Positions 1 through 6,789 of a stretch of 15,206 nt of DNA are shown here, in pieces. Positions within the stretch are counted from its first letter, which is position 1. Each line of letters begins with the position of its first letter. This stretch comes from Bacteroidetes bacterium UBA4416. GTDB lineage: Bacteria; Bacteroidota; Bacteroidia; B-17B0; Aurantibacillaceae. The DNA is taken from positions 3,148-18,353 of the forward strand of contig DGQK01000004.1 in assembly GCA_002390745.1 (NCBI GenBank). The letters are read 5' to 3'. The notes below the pieces were generated by a model that was given only the letters and a program-made list of their open reading frames with translations, searched no databases and had not been told where the DNA came from. The position numbers were made by a program, and so were the translations under genes.

Positions 1-75
1 GAAACGGAGTGCAGCGAAGCCATCTCATAGCCGCGGAGATTGCTTCTCACGCCGGGGCGCGTGATCGCAATGACG
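1..75. repeat. Truncated copy of a palindromic dispersed repeat
   Basis: This segment is nearly identical to the repeat at 169-256 but is cut by the window edge, so its left arm is incomplete. It contains the GAAGCCATCTC half, then GAGATTGCTTCTCACGCC, and ends in ATGACG. Units of this kind occur between genes in many Bacteroidota. No protein is credible here: the open frames only run through the repeat. Confidence 0.75.
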
Positions 76-168
76 CCGCGCGAGGCGGCCCGCAGGGACG
101 TTCCCGATACATGTTGCCCCGCAAAAAGAACCGCGGAGCAAAACACCCGAACTAACGGCGGGTATATC

Positions 169-256
169 CGTCATGGCGAGTGAAACGGAGTGCAGCGAAG
201 CCATCTCATTGTCGCGGAGATTGCTTCTCACGCCGGGGCGCGTGATCGCAATGACG
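169..256. repeat. Palindromic dispersed repeat, complete unit
   Basis: The ends are inverted: CGTCATGGCGA at the left pairs with TCGCAATGACG at the right, and GAAGCCATCTC pairs with GAGATTGCTTC in the middle, giving an imperfect hairpin of almost 90 bases. The partial copy at 1-75 and the half copy at 400-439 share the right arm. It is probably a REP-like non-autonomous element or a folded 3' region between convergent transcripts. This is read from the sequence; the function is not known. Confidence 0.75.
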
Positions 257-282
257 CCGCGCGAGGGATGCGAGCGTAAATC

Positions 283-341
283 CCCCGCATTTTCATGCGG
301 GGATTGAAGCGGGCAGCCCGGCCCGCAGGGACGCGCCAAAA
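283..341 (+). repeat. Hairpin plus GGATTGAAG-type intergenic repeat
   Basis: An 8-bp perfect hairpin (CCCCGCAT, loop TTTC, ATGCGGGG at 283-302) is followed by GGATTGAAGCGGGCAGCCCG. The same core reappears with four mismatches in 26 bases at 12249-12274. The 15-mer CGGCCCGCAGGGACG at 319-333 is also present at 86-100. These segments look like modules of dispersed structured repeats rather than genes. Confidence 0.55.
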
Positions 342-399
342 AAATAAGAAAGAAAATAACAGAAAGTACGTCTTTCAGATAACAAAACGATAAGGAAAT

Positions 400-439
400 G
401 AGATGGCTTCCCACGCCGGGGCGCGCGATCGCCATGACG
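400..439. repeat. Half copy of the palindromic repeat
   Basis: It starts GAGATGGCTTC and ends GCCATGACG, matching the right arm of the unit at 169-256. The left arm is missing. It ends 5 bases from the dnaX stop codon, so it could form part of the dnaX 3' end. Confidence 0.6.
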
Positions 440-443
440 AAAC

Positions 444-2141
444 CTAATATTCAATATCCAGGTCGAAGCGCTTCTTCAGCTCATTGAGGGCCGGGTTCTT
501 CTCCGCCAGCACTCTGAACTTGTCCTGCGGCTTATAGGCCTTCACCTCGCCCATGATCTCCGATACCTTGATCTCCAGCTGCGTCTGCTTGTTGGTGAGC
601 AGGTTCCGCAGCTCGTCGAGCATGTCCTGCTTGATGTCGGTGAGCATCGTGCGCTGCACCTCGTTGCTGAGCATGATCACCACCGTTTGGTTTTGCAGGA
701 TGATCTGGCTCGACGTGAGGGTGGCATACAGCTGCTTGAGGCCTTCCTTCGCCTTTTTTTCGGCAAATGTTTTCATGGCCGCATCTACCCGCTCCTGGCT
801 GAGCTCAATGTCCGGCACGTTTTCCTGGATCACCGTGGCTGTTTCCACCACCGGCTGGCCGTGCCGGCCATTGTCCTGCAGCATGAACTGCGATTTGATG
901 CGAAGCTCGCTGAAGCCCACTACAGGCTTGCTGCTGGTTTGGATCACCGGCTGTGCCGAAAATTTGGCGGGAGTGGATTGCGGAAGCGTTTTGGTTTCGG
1001 GCTCAAAACCCGGACTTAACTCATTTTTTTTTTCCGCATCCTGGGATGCGGCATTCAGATAGCTGATCTGCATGAGTGCCATCTCCACCTGCAATCGCTG
1101 GTTCTTGGCCGATTTGTAGTGAATGTCGCACTTATTGATGATGGCCAGCGACTTGAGCAGGAAAGGCGTGGCGCAAAGCTGCGCCTGCTGGGCAAAGCGC
1201 TGCCTCAGGCTATCGCTCACTTCCAGGAGCTGCACGGTATACTGGTCCTTGCTTACGAGCAGGTTGCGCAGGTGCTCGCCGAAGCCGATGATGAAGTTGT
1301 GGCCGTCGAAGCCTTTCTTTAAGATATCATCGAAGGTCACCATCACTTCCGGCAGGCGGTTGTTGAGGGCTGCATCGGTGAGCTTGAAATAGTAATCGTA
1401 ATCGAGCACGTGCAGGTTCTCTACCACGGCCTTGTAGGTAAGGTGGTTGCCGGTAAATGTCACCATCTGGTCGAAGATGGAGCAGGCATCCCGCAAGCCG
1501 CCGTCGGCTTTCTGCGAGATCACGCTCAGCGCTTCGGGCTCGAAGGTGATGTGCTCGTTATTGGCAATATGCACCAGCTGCTCGGTAATGTCTTCCGACT
1601 TGATGCGGTTGAAGCTGAACACCTGGCAGCGCGACAGGATCGTGGGAATGATCTTGTGTTTCTCCGTGGTGGCGAGGATAAACTTCGCGTGCTTCGGCGG
1701 CTCCTCCAGCGTTTTCAGAAAAGCGTTGAAGGCCGCGTTGGAAAGCATGTGAACCTCATCGATCACATACACCTTATAATCGCCGAGCTGCGGCGCAAAG
1801 CGCACCTGGTCTACCAGGTTGCGGATATCCTCCACCGAGTTGTTGGATGCGGCATCGAGCTCGTACACATTGAGCGAAGCGCCCGAATCAAAGGACACAC
1901 AGGACTCGCAGGCATCGCAGGCCTCTCCGTCAGGAGTGAGGTTGGTGCAGTTGATGGTTTTGGCAAAGATACGGGCGCAGGTGGTTTTGCCCACACCACG
2001 CGGGCCGCAGAACAAATAAGCCTGCGCGATCTTCCCGTTCTTAATGGCTTGTTTTAAGGTATTGGTAATATGGCTCTGCCCCACCACTGTGTTAAAGTGC
2101 TGAGGGCGGTACTTCCGGGCCGATACAATAAAATTATCCAT
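444..2141 (-). CDS. dnaX: DNA polymerase III subunit gamma/tau
   Basis: This is the clamp-loader ATPase of the replicative polymerase; tau also tethers polymerase cores. The 565-residue protein shows Walker A GPRGVGKT (residues 46-53), a zinc site of Cys65, Cys75, Cys78 and Cys81, Walker B/DExH VIDEVH (126-131), sensor 1 ATTE (157-160) and the SRC arginine-finger motif (170-172). AAA+ domains I-II are followed by the collar domain to about residue 365, a linker, and a C-terminal charged domain typical of Bacteroidota tau. The start is the ATG at 2139-2141; no Shine-Dalgarno is visible, as is usual in this phylum. An A10 run at codons 370-373 may generate a short gamma form (separate entry). 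The gene is divergent from the secreted protein at 2252 and ends beside palindromic repeats. Length and motifs are normal for the family. Confidence 0.97.
   Translation of the reverse strand: MDNFIVSARKYRPQHFNTVVGQSHITNTLKQAIKNGKIAQAYLFCGPRGVGKTTCARIFAKTINCTNLTPDGEACDACESCVSFDSGASLNVYELDAASNNSVEDIRNLVDQVRFAPQLGDYKVYVIDEVHMLSNAAFNAFLKTLEEPPKHAKFILATTEKHKIIPTILSRCQVFSFNRIKSEDITEQLVHIANNEHITFEPEALSVISQKADGGLRDACSIFDQMVTFTGNHLTYKAVVENLHVLDYDYYFKLTDAALNNRLPEVMVTFDDILKKGFDGHNFIIGFGEHLRNLLVSKDQYTVQLLEVSDSLRQRFAQQAQLCATPFLLKSLAIINKCDIHYKSAKNQRLQVEMALMQISYLNAASQDAEKKNELSPGFEPETKTLPQSTPAKFSAQPVIQTSSKPVVGFSELRIKSQFMLQDNGRHGQPVVETATVIQENVPDIELSQERVDAAMKTFAEKKAKEGLKQLYATLTSSQIILQNQTVVIMLSNEVQRTMLTDIKQDMLDELRNLLTNKQTQLEIKVSEIMGEVKAYKPQDKFRVLAEKNPALNELKKRFDLDIEY
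1024..1033 (-). promoter_or_regulatory. A10 slippery run in dnaX, candidate gamma-form slippage site
   Basis: The coding strand reads GCG GAA AAA AAA AAT GAG, with ten consecutive A residues at codons 370-373, directly after the collar domain. One extra A or a -1 shift gives E-K-K-K followed at once by TGA; loss of one A gives E-K-K-M-S followed by TAA. Either would produce a protein of about 373 residues with domains I-III only, which is the gamma architecture. Slippage on A runs in dnaX is established in Thermus (transcriptional) and E. coli (ribosomal). Its use here is inference. Confidence 0.6.
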
Positions 2142-2219
2142 GGAATTTCAGAGCCCTAAATTTACGACTAATCCGCCTATAAAAAAGGTTAAATTATCAA
2201 CTGAGTGTGAATAAGTGTC

Positions 2220-2227
2220 TATATTTG
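2220..2227 (+). promoter_or_regulatory. Putative -7 box (TATATTTG) for the 2252 gene
   Basis: It fits the Bacteroidota -7 consensus TAnnTTTG exactly and lies 24 bases before the TTG start at 2252. No clear TTTG -33 box sits 19-21 bases upstream. Confidence 0.45.
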
Positions 2228-2251
2228 GCTGAGAGCTAACCCATTGCCTTT

Positions 2252-2950
2252 TTGAAGAAATCCTTCCATATTTTTTTCCTGTTTTTCTCCTTCCTGGCGC
2301 TTTCAAGCTATAGCCAGACACTCATCAAAGGCATCGTCACGGAGCCCGACAGCGTTACGCCCATGCCCTTCGTCTACGTCATCAATGCCACCACAGGACA
2401 GGGGCAGATGAGCGATGGCAACGGGCACTTTTCGGTAACGGCCGGCGATAAGGACTCCATCATCTTTTCCTTTGTAGGCTACGTGCGCCTCAGGATCCCT
2501 GCCACCAGGCTGATGACAGCCATCTACAAGGAATGCAAAGTGGTGATGGTAGAAACCCAGTACAAGCTCAACCAGGTGGTGGTGAGCGATTTTAAGATCA
2601 AACCCTACGAGCGCGACTATATGAAGCGGGTGATCGACCACTCGAAAACCAACGTGGTGAATGCCATGGAAAGCCCCATCACCGCCCTGTACATGCAGTT
2701 CAGCCAGAAAGGCCGCGAGCAGCGGAAGCTCGCCCGCATCTTCGAGGAAATTTTTATCCGCGAAGAAGTGGCCAAGAAATTCAACGCCGAAACCCTCCGC
2801 AAGCTCACCGGCGATGAAACCATTGATTTTGAGAAATTCAGAAAATACTGCTATTACCTGAGCGATGATTTCATCATCACCCACGATGGCTACGACCTGT
2901 ATGCCCGCGTGATGGATTGCTACAAGCGCTGGAAAGACGAAGGGCGCTAA
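2252..2950 (+). CDS. Secreted CarboxypepD_reg-like domain protein
   Basis: The 232-residue protein opens with a clear signal peptide (MKKS, hydrophobic stretch, SSYS-Q cleavage near residue 21), so it is exported to the periplasm or outer membrane face. Residues of about 22-110 form a carboxypeptidase-regulatory-like beta-sandwich, with the IKGIVTE start and the GHFSV and SIIFSFVGY strands typical of the N-terminal plug-side domain of SusC-like proteins. The rest (about 120-232) is helical and charged, with no motif I recognise. Such stand-alone proteins are common in Bacteroidota, and their function is not defined. The start is a TTG, chosen because it gives an intact signal peptide and follows a TATATTTG box by 24 bases; no ATG start would keep the signal. 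It is divergent from dnaX and likely monocistronic. Confidence 0.85.
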   Translation: MKKSFHIFFLFFSFLALSSYSQTLIKGIVTEPDSVTPMPFVYVINATTGQGQMSDGNGHFSVTAGDKDSIIFSFVGYVRLRIPATRLMTAIYKECKVVMVETQYKLNQVVVSDFKIKPYERDYMKRVIDHSKTNVVNAMESPITALYMQFSQKGREQRKLARIFEEIFIREEVAKKFNAETLRKLTGDETIDFEKFRKYCYYLSDDFIITHDGYDLYARVMDCYKRWKDEGR

Positions 2951-3115
2951 ATCCTTCATGAAGAACACCTGCTCCTGACCGCACACTTTTTTCTTCCCGT
3001 AAGGCATTTTGCCCGGCACAGCAAGCGGTTGGCAAGCGCCGCCTCCATGACCCTGAGCTAAGCCCGGACAAAGGCCCTAAGCCGGGGCCGGCCTCCCAAC
3101 CGATTTTAAACTCAA

Positions 3116-3146
3116 CTTTCCATAGAGAAACACAGGCACTTTTTTG
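3116..3146 (+). promoter_or_regulatory. Weak candidate promoter for the YceH gene
   Basis: A CTTTTTTG box at 3139-3146 matches the TTTG half of the -7 consensus, with a TTTC at 3117-3120 about 18 bases upstream in place of TTTG. It lies 24 bases before the ATG at 3170. Only a partial match. Confidence 0.25.
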
Positions 3147-3169
3147 TACCTTAGAGGCATTACTGTGTT

Positions 3170-3805
3170 ATGGAAAATCAATTACCTCATCTCAGTGCCG
3201 CCGAGCAGCGCGTGCTGGGCACCCTACTCGAAAAAAGCAAGACCACGCCGGATTACTACCCCATGACGGTGAACGCCCTGGCGGCAGGCTGCAACCAGAA
3301 AACCTCGCGACGCCCGGTGACGGATTACGACGAGCCCACGATCATGTCTACCATCAACAGCCTGAAGGCCCAGGGCCTGGTGAATACTGCCGTGGGCGGC
3401 GGCAGCCGGGTGCTGAAATACAAGCACAACTTTTCGGTGCGCTACACCCTGCCGGATGCCGAAGAGGCGATCCTGTGCCTGCTGCTGCTGCGTGGCCCCC
3501 AAACCCCGGGCGAACTCAACACCAATGCGGGGCGCATGCATGAGTTTTCCTCCCTCGATTCGGTGCTGGAAAGCCTCAATGCCCTCGCGCAGGCAGAACC
3601 GCCCTTTGTGAAAGCCCTGCCAAAGCAGCCCGGCCAGAAGGAAGGGCGCTATGTGCATCTGTTTGGCGACAGCCAGGTGCCCGATGAGGAAGAGAGTACT
3701 TCCGAAGCCCCTTCGCGCCCCAATGTGGCGGAGCTCGAAGCCCGTGTCACGGCCCTCGAGCAGGAGCTGGCGGAGCTTAAGGAGAAGCTGGCCGGCCTGC
3801 TGTAA
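3170..3805 (+). CDS. YceH family protein (DUF480)
   Basis: The 211-residue protein matches the DUF480/YceH family along its length: LSAAEQRVLGTLLEKSKTTP at the start (residues 8-27), a YYPMTVNAL segment, and the CNQKTSRRPV and YDEPTI motifs. The family has two winged-helix domains, followed here by an acidic linker (about 167-180) and a C-terminal coiled coil (about 185-209, ELEARVTALEQELAELKEKL). In E. coli yceH lies beside virulence-factor and lipid genes, but its biochemical role is not established. A DNA- or protein-binding role is likely from the fold. The ATG follows a weak promoter-like stretch, with no Shine-Dalgarno. It is the last ordinary chromosomal protein gene before the tRNA-Cys gene. 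Confidence 0.92.
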   Translation: MENQLPHLSAAEQRVLGTLLEKSKTTPDYYPMTVNALAAGCNQKTSRRPVTDYDEPTIMSTINSLKAQGLVNTAVGGGSRVLKYKHNFSVRYTLPDAEEAILCLLLLRGPQTPGELNTNAGRMHEFSSLDSVLESLNALAQAEPPFVKALPKQPGQKEGRYVHLFGDSQVPDEEESTSEAPSRPNVAELEARVTALEQELAELKEKLAGLL

Positions 3806-3876
3806 ATGGCTTGCATCCAGTCCTAATCACATCCCAAAAGCGGTTCGTCAAAGAAAAAGAGCTTTCCTGCATAATT

Positions 3877-3909
3877 TTTGTTTGGTTTAGGAAAAAAAGT
3901 GTATTTTTG
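3877..3909 (+). promoter_or_regulatory. Putative promoter of tRNA-Cys
   Basis: A TATTTTTG -7 box at 3902-3909 matches TAnnTTTG, with TTTG at 3877-3880 (21-base spacing) or 3881-3884 (17-base spacing). It lies about 100 bases before the mature tRNA, leaving a 5' leader to be trimmed by RNase P. Confidence 0.5.
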
Positions 3910-4008
3910 CTACCCGTTCCTGAAAATGTTAAATTATAAATGCCGGATCTTAATTGAGCCGTACTGCTCATGTCCCATTTAAAATTTTTCATCTTTCATA
4001 CCGGACAT

Positions 4009-4079
4009 GGTCCTGTGGCCGAGTGGCTAGGCTCAGCTCTGCAAAAGCTGCTACAGCGGTTCGAATCCGCTCGGGACCT
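4009..4079 (+). tRNA. tRNA-Cys (anticodon GCA)
   Basis: The acceptor arms GGTCCTG (4009-4015) and CGGGACC (4072-4078) pair in seven positions with one G-U. The anticodon stem CAGCT/AGCTG encloses the loop CTGCAAA, with anticodon GCA. The T arm AGCGG-TTCGAAT-CCGCT is canonical. The discriminator base is T (U73), the identity element for cysteine. CCA is not encoded. It also marks the border between GC-rich backbone and AT-rich accessory DNA. Confidence 0.95.
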
Positions 4080-4080
4080 C
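4050..4080 (+). other. Possible attachment site (3' half of tRNA-Cys)
   Basis: Site-specific integrases commonly recombine at the T arm and 3' end of tRNA genes. Base composition and gene content change right after this tRNA, so its 3' end is the natural candidate for the left attachment site. No matching direct repeat is present in the window, so this remains inference; the second copy would lie to the right. Confidence 0.35.
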
Positions 4081-4095
4081 TCAAACACCTCCAAA

Positions 4096-4121
4096 ACCCC
4101 AGTAAACACTGGGGTTTTTTA
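4096..4121 (+). terminator. Intrinsic terminator after tRNA-Cys
   Basis: Perfect 8-bp stem ACCCCAGT/ACTGGGGT (4096-4103 and 4108-4115) with loop AAAC, followed by a T run. Confidence 0.9.
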
Positions 4122-4333
4122 TTTCTGGTTAAACATAGGTCAAACATTTTGATTTGTTGAAAAGTTTTCGCCTAAACACCTTTAGTTTCTCTCTTCTGCT
4201 TTCACTCATACTTCATCTATAAAGTATCCTGGTATCATTCATACTCTAAGGTGCTATTTTCCTACCCTGTGGTGTAAATTATCGTAGCGTGGTGCAAACG
4301 CAACGCTTCTATGGCTCTACCCTTTTGATCATT

Positions 4334-4341
4334 TAATTTTG
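4334..4341 (+). promoter_or_regulatory. Putative -7 box (TAATTTTG) for the 4449-6179 cassette
   Basis: It matches TAnnTTTG. Transcription would begin near 4348, giving either a leader of about 100 bases to the ATG at 4449 or an almost leaderless start at the ATG at 4350. No TTTG is found at the -33 spacing. Confidence 0.35.
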
Positions 4342-4448
4342 TTTTGTCAATGACTTTTATTCGCGACATAAGGGAGTTGGCTGCATTTAAAAAGCTACTG
4401 CAGAGCTTCGATGTAGATCTAAAAATTCACATTAAAATTCCAAAGAAC

Positions 4449-5198
4449 ATGGCCAGACAAAAGGGTATAATCAAACTGAAAGGAACCATTGGCGGTGTTT
4501 CCTTTTATAAAACACAGGACGGTGATCTGGCCCGCGAAAAAGGCGGCGTGGATGGCTCACGCATCAAAAACGATGCAGCATTTGCCCGGACCCGTGAGAA
4601 CGGCGCAGAGTTTGGCTCCTCTGCCAGCGCAGGAAAAATCCTGCGCGACGCTATCAGGCCACTGATGCTGAACACAGCTGATAACAGAGTGGTATCGAGA
4701 ATTACGAAAGTAATGACCGATATTAAAAACCTCGACGCAACAAGCGCAAGGGGTGAACGCTCAGTAGGCACAGCATTGGCACTGCCCGCAGCACAAGCCC
4801 TGTTGAAAGGCTTTAATTTCAATAAGCGCTCAGTATTAGGTTCTGTACTTCACAAACCGTTTACTGTTCAGCAAAATAATGGCATGATCACCATTAGCAA
4901 CCTGGTCCCGGTGAATGATGTTGTTTACCCATCAGGCGCAACACATGTATCATTTAAAAGCGCATGGGCTATTGTTGACTTTGTGGCCGGCACGTCAAGC
5001 GTGGAATACAGCCCCGAGGTAAACGTGCCACTCAATGCGGTAATCACTAACGTGCAGTGTTTGCCTCCTAACATTCCAATTGGCGTAGCTACCAACCTTT
5101 ACTTGTTATCGGTTGAGTTCTTCCAGGAAATAAACGGCGTTCAGTATTCACTTAAAAACGGCGCATACAATGCGCTTGCAATTGTTGAGGTTGCATAA
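4449..5198 (+). CDS. Hypothetical protein, MARQKG-start Bacteroidota family
   Basis: This is a 249-residue protein of unknown function. The N-terminal third is basic and polar (MARQKGIIKLKGTIGG, FYKTQDG, LAREKGG, FARTRENGAEFG, SAGKILRDAIRPL) and predicted helical after residue 35. The C-terminal half is rich in beta-type hydrophobic alternation (MITISNLVPV, SAWAIVDFVAG, NLYLLSVEFFQEI). No signal peptide or membrane segment is seen. I recall similar proteins as Bacteroidota-only hypotheticals, starting at this MARQKG. In-frame ATG (4350) and TTG (4344) codons upstream would add about 33 residues; I chose 4449 because the conserved-looking part begins there. It is first of four co-directional genes, and its TAA overlaps the next ATG by one base (TAATG), implying translational coupling. 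A structural or capsid-like role is possible for an N-basic, C-beta protein beside small membrane proteins, but this is speculation. Confidence 0.75.
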   Translation: MARQKGIIKLKGTIGGVSFYKTQDGDLAREKGGVDGSRIKNDAAFARTRENGAEFGSSASAGKILRDAIRPLMLNTADNRVVSRITKVMTDIKNLDATSARGERSVGTALALPAAQALLKGFNFNKRSVLGSVLHKPFTVQQNNGMITISNLVPVNDVVYPSGATHVSFKSAWAIVDFVAGTSSVEYSPEVNVPLNAVITNVQCLPPNIPIGVATNLYLLSVEFFQEINGVQYSLKNGAYNALAIVEVA

Positions 5199-5467
5199 TG
5201 AAGAGCGAAGCGATGAAAGACAACACCAATCCAAAAGGGCTTTTTAAAGTGCTCGCAGAGCGCTCGAAGGCCGACACTCCACCGTTCTTTAAAAAATTAA
5301 AGTTAGTTGGTTTAACATTAGCAGCTGTAGGCGGCATATTGGTGGCATCACCAATTGCGCTGCCTGCGGCAATTGTAACCGTAGGCGGTTATTTAATTGT
5401 AGCAGGAAGCGTAGCGACTGCGGTAAGCCAGGTAACCGTTAAAGACGAGGAAGGGAGTAAAAACTAA
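5198..5467 (+). CDS. Small membrane protein, two TM segments
   Basis: The 89-residue protein has a charged N-terminus (residues 1-34, ending PPFFKKLK) and then two closely spaced hydrophobic segments (about 35-53, LVGLTLAAVGGILVASPIA, and 55-77, PAAIVTVGGYLIVAGSVATA) with a short polar C-tail. The segments are rich in small residues (Gly, Ala, Val), as in holin-like or pore-like membrane proteins, but no family is recognised. Its ATG overlaps the upstream stop; an alternative ATG at 5213 would start it MKDNTNP, echoing the MKDNQRT start of the next gene. It is part of the 4449-6179 operon. Confidence 0.75.
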   Translation: MKSEAMKDNTNPKGLFKVLAERSKADTPPFFKKLKLVGLTLAAVGGILVASPIALPAAIVTVGGYLIVAGSVATAVSQVTVKDEEGSKN

Positions 5468-5498
5468 CGTAGTATTAATCATTAAAATTTTTGAGATC

Positions 5499-5972
5499 AT
5501 GAAAGATAACCAAAGAACAACCGAAGTAAGCATTGAAGTAACCAGCACCCGCAAAGGCAAAAACGGTGAGCTGATTGATGCGATAGCAGCCGGCGCGAAA
5601 CTGACTAAAGCCGATGCAGGCCGCAGCGCGTATGTAGATAACGATGCGCTGACCATTAAAATTGGTGGCAGCGATACAAGCAAAGCGGCCATTGATTACA
5701 ACGGCTCATCTACCAGCACCGGCGATGAGGTGAGCATCGACAAAACAGTTGAGGTAACGGTGAAAGAAGTGGTAACCGATGCCAAAGGCGAGGTAAGCGA
5801 AAGGCCTGTTGGCGGATCTAAGCTGACCAAAGCGGATGCCGGCCGCATGGAAAACGAAACCGCCGAAGACTGGTTTAATGTTGAGGTGGAAAGTGCTGCC
5901 GACGGTAGCGCGCCGGTAATCACCACACGCAGCAATTCAAAGCTTACCAAAGCCGACGCAGGCAGAGCCTAA
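5499..5972 (+). CDS. Hypothetical protein with three KLTKADAGR repeats
   Basis: The 157-residue polar, mildly acidic protein has no signal peptide or membrane segment. The nonapeptide KLTKADAGR occurs exactly three times, at residues 34-42, 108-116 and 148-156, the last followed by a single terminal Ala. Each copy is preceded by a beta-like stretch with alternating hydrophobics (VSIEVTSTRKG, VEVTVKEVV, FNVEVESAADG) and then a Gly- or Ser-rich approach, so the unit is a repeat of about 31 residues. The three DNA copies (5598-5624, 5820-5846, 5940-5966) use different codons for Leu, Thr, Ala, Asp and Arg, so the conservation is at protein level. Function unknown. The motif could be a recognition or processing site, or a short helical docking element. 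Third gene of the cassette. Confidence 0.8.
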   Translation: MKDNQRTTEVSIEVTSTRKGKNGELIDAIAAGAKLTKADAGRSAYVDNDALTIKIGGSDTSKAAIDYNGSSTSTGDEVSIDKTVEVTVKEVVTDAKGEVSERPVGGSKLTKADAGRMENETAEDWFNVEVESAADGSAPVITTRSNSKLTKADAGRA

Positions 5973-5990
5973 CCCTTTAAAAGCAAAATC

Positions 5991-6179
5991 ATGTCAACAC
6001 ACTCGCACATAGAAAACATAACTCTCCTGGGCACAGTTTCAGGCACGGCCTTGACCGTAGTGGTGAATATTGGTTCATCAGATATTATAAAAACTGTTGT
6101 TCTTGCAGCCGTTGGCGCTGTGGTTAGCTTCTGTGTATCGGTGGCGTTAAAGTGGCTGACGAAGCGTTTAAAGAAGTAA
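5991..6179 (+). CDS. Small membrane protein, 62 residues
   Basis: The protein has two hydrophobic segments (about residues 8-24, ITLLGTVSGTALTVVVN, and 31-52, IKTVVLAAVGAVVSFCVSVALK) and a strongly basic tail KWLTKRLKK. The size, two-helix design and basic end resemble small holins or other phage-type membrane proteins, without a specific family match. The ATG lies 18 bases after the previous stop. It is the last gene of the cassette and is followed by a terminator. Confidence 0.7.
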   Translation: MSTHSHIENITLLGTVSGTALTVVVNIGSSDIIKTVVLAAVGAVVSFCVSVALKWLTKRLKK

Positions 6180-6200
6180 TAAGGCATGCTATTAAAAACG

Positions 6201-6230
6201 AAAGCCGTCCTAATCAGGGCGGCTTTTTTA
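6201..6230. terminator. Terminator between convergent operons
   Basis: Stem GCCGTCCT/AGGGCGGC (6204-6211 and 6216-6223, one G-U) with loop AATC, flanked by A-rich sequence on the left and a T run on the right. It closes the plus-strand cassette and may also serve the minus-strand SymE-like gene that ends at 6232. Confidence 0.8.
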
Positions 6231-6231
6231 T

Positions 6232-6789
6232 TTATGCTATGGTAAAATTATCTGTGCCGTCAGCTGCGTGGCTTGGTTCAGGATGCAGCGTTATTATCTT
6301 ATCATCAGGCTCGGCCGCGTGCTGCACTTTTGGTAGCTGTATAACATTTTCATCAGCTGCGGGCGTTGGTGGTGTTTGTGCTTTTGCGGCAAACAATTCC
6401 TTTTTAAAATTTTCCCACGCGCGTTCTTTCGATATTTTTTTCTTCCTGATCTTTTCTTCCTTGTTCTTTGCTAAATACTCTCTAAACTCTTTCGACGAAA
6501 GCGCAGCAAATAATTCTTTGCCCGACATAGCATCTAACTCCTGCGAAAATACAGGTTTTGCCTTGCGGTAATTCTTTTTAACCGGTGGCTCTTCAATTTT
6601 TACTTCGGGCAGAGCTGTGATGGTAATAGCGTTTTCGCTCTGCGTGATCACCACAAAATTGCCACACTTAAAGCCTAAATCCTGCAACCATTTACCGGCC
6701 AACCTGATCTCAGGAAATACGGCATCTTGCCACCTGCGGGAAAAATACTTTGGTACGATCTTCAACTTACGTTCTTTATTATTTGCCAT
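6232..6789 (-). CDS. SymE-like domain protein with long charged tail
   Basis: The first 60 or so of 185 residues match the SymE toxin fold (AbrB-like swapped hairpin): RKLKIVPKYFSRRW, then PEIRLAGKWLQDLGF, then GNFVVITQSENAITIT. In E. coli SymE is an SOS-induced protein controlled by the antisense RNA SymR and linked to RNA degradation or nucleoid compaction. Here the domain is followed by a long extension: a lysine-rich helical part (about 70-130, KKNYRKAKP, KEEKIRKKKISKERAWENFKK) and a Pro/Ala-rich acidic end. This is unlike the short E. coli protein. The start overlaps the end of the upstream gene by 11 bases and has a textbook AGGAGG at 6797-6802, seven bases before the ATG, which is unusual in this phylum. 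A toxin role is inferred from the domain only. Confidence 0.7.
   Translation of the reverse strand: MANNKERKLKIVPKYFSRRWQDAVFPEIRLAGKWLQDLGFKCGNFVVITQSENAITITALPEVKIEEPPVKKNYRKAKPVFSQELDAMSGKELFAALSSKEFREYLAKNKEEKIRKKKISKERAWENFKKELFAAKAQTPPTPAADENVIQLPKVQHAAEPDDKIITLHPEPSHAADGTDNFTIA

Noticed and set aside
25..435. 136-codon open frame on the minus strand
   Set aside because: It runs through three copies of a palindromic repeat; composition is not protein-like.
1410..2057. 215-codon plus-strand frame opposite dnaX
   Set aside because: It is the shadow of the dnaX reading frame, whose motifs are beyond doubt.
2303..3019. 238-codon minus-strand frame opposite the secreted protein
   Set aside because: His- and Val-rich composition of an antisense shadow; the plus frame has a signal peptide and a known domain.
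5393..5692. 99-codon minus-strand frame
   Set aside because: Shadow of the KLTKADAGR-repeat gene and the end of the small membrane protein gene.
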